Source: T3SED10-260 sp035363255 (GTDB lineage Bacteria > Caldisericota > Caldisericia > UBA6126). From it: DNA of 64,000 nt. The stretch is taken from contig DAOSES010000012.1 of NCBI GenBank assembly GCA_035363255.1, positions 6,430-70,429 on the forward strand. The letters run 5' to 3'. The number at the start of each line of letters is the position of its first letter. Within the stretch, counting starts at the first letter, position 1. This document shows, piece by piece, positions 63,632 to 64,000 of the stretch. The notes below the pieces were generated by a model. It had not been told where the DNA came from, searched no databases, and saw nothing but the letters and a program-made list of their open reading frames with translations. The translations under genes were made by a program, and so were the position numbers.

Positions 63632-63923
63632 CTTTTTATCAAATGTAAATCACATAAATACGTTGTTTCCTATCAACCAGCGACTTGTAAAAATGGAATA
63701 AAAATAAATATTAGTAATCTTCTAAAAGGTCTGTATAGTCAGATTATAACTAGCATATTCTGCTTTCTTAAAAAATCATCAAAATTACATATATTGAAGA
63801 ATAAACCTTAAAAGCATTTAACGAAGGACTTAAAAGCTAACTAATATTCATTTAATTTGTTTAAAATTATGAATAACTTCCATGCAAAAAAGCTCATCAA
63901 TAGTGCTTAATTGGACATTAATT

Positions 63924-63943
63924 TGAGTCAGTACCCCCGTCCC
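63924..63943 (-). repeat. Right copy of the GC-rich 20-base inverted repeat
   Basis: On the minus strand reads GGGACGGGGGTACTGACTCA, matching the left copy at 18 of 20 positions in opposite orientation. Confidence 0.8.
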
Positions 63944-64000
63944 CTTCGTACAATAGCTACCAAAAGCTATGGGCTTTACCCTTAAGGGAGTAGAATCATA
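63944..64000. other. Unassigned window end
   Basis: Short stretch after the inverted repeat with two small palindromes (TAGCTACCAAAAGCTA and CCCTTAAGGG). No gene or clear signal can be supported; it may lead into a feature beyond the window. Confidence 0.4.

Larger units (their letters stand above)
63612..63943. mobile_element. REP/MITE-like element bounded by inverted 20-base repeats
   Basis: A 332-base, very AT-rich block lies between inverted copies of GGGACGGGGGTRYTGACTCA, with GGGAC at the outside ends. The left copy is preceded by TGAGTCA at 63603-63609, so that end can also form its own hairpin. The interior (63632-63923) has no credible gene. Similar GGGAC...TGACTCA ends are known from clostridial REP/RAYT-type repeats, but no transposase is here. 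I see no further copy elsewhere in the window. Confidence 0.6.

Noticed and set aside
63602..63811. 69-residue frame inside the AT-rich inverted-repeat block
   Set aside because: Low-complexity Lys/Ile-rich sequence without ribosome site; it begins inside the repeat.
1..64000. CRISPR arrays, tRNA or rRNA genes
   Set aside because: No regularly spaced repeats and no tRNA- or rRNA-like sequences were recognised by reading; a covariance search was not possible.

Overview
The window is a gene-dense, moderately AT-rich bacterial chromosome segment made of long, tightly packed operons, many with 4-base ATGA stop/start overlaps. The best single taxonomic clue is a six-cysteine SCIFF peptide gene with its radical SAM maturase, a pair known essentially from Clostridia. 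PurS/PurQ/small PurL, a YitT protein, an LCP protein, MurJ, SLH-like repeats and an FtsEX/M23/CtpA set fit the same picture. I infer an uncultured or poorly characterised anaerobic Bacillota (Clostridia-like) lineage; several core proteins are unusually divergent.

Layout. 1-9051 (+): peptidoglycan cluster, end of a transpeptidase PBP, then murE-murF-mraY-murD-ftsW-murC-murB, with no murG. 9136-13588 (+): an SLH-bearing peptide-binding lipoprotein and two ABC permeases, closed by a very strong terminator. 13666-15773 (+): YigZ/IMPACT protein, SCIFF peptide and its maturase. 15770-24835 (-): eight-gene purine operon purA-B-S-Q-L-N-H-D. 24988-31130 (+): F-type ATP synthase operon, apparently sodium-type, with a b-delta fusion and a short epsilon. 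31099-33771 (-): PduL-type phosphotransacylase, an NCS2/AzgA-like permease and a gamma-carbonic-anhydrase-like protein. 33934-34110 (+): a probable 6S RNA with its own promoter. 34130-41270 (+): RseC-like protein, cohesin/copper-amine-oxidase-N surface protein, YitT protein, then ftsE-ftsX-M23 peptidase-ctpA. 41286-50266 (+): calcium-type P-ATPase, gmk, rpoZ, and fabZ-fabH-fabG-acpP-fabF-accD-accA. 50274-61087 (+): envelope polysaccharide genes (WecA-like, WecB, MurA, DUF4330-like, MurJ, LCP, unknown membrane protein, O-antigen-ligase-like, WecC-like, glycosyltransferase). 61084-63527 (-): indolepyruvate ferredoxin oxidoreductase iorA-iorB. 63528-64000: AT-rich intergenic DNA holding a REP/MITE-like inverted-repeat element.

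How the parts fit: most of the window builds and remodels the envelope. The Mur enzymes make lipid II precursors, MurJ flips lipid-linked material, FtsEX plus the LytM peptidase control wall cleavage, and the WecA/WecB/WecC/LCP/ligase set probably makes a ManNAc-containing wall polymer. Such polymers are the usual ligands of SLH domains, and SLH-like repeats occur in the peptide-binding lipoprotein here. Fatty-acid and acetyl-CoA carboxylase genes supply lipids. The probable sodium-driven ATP synthase, IorAB and PduL point to an anaerobic, amino-acid- or acid-fermenting energy metabolism (inference).

The most notable observations are the clustered departures from near-invariant motifs in MraY, MurE and MurC, the unusual ATP synthase architecture, the previously unlabelled 6S RNA, the SLH-containing substrate-binding protein and the terminal inverted-repeat element.
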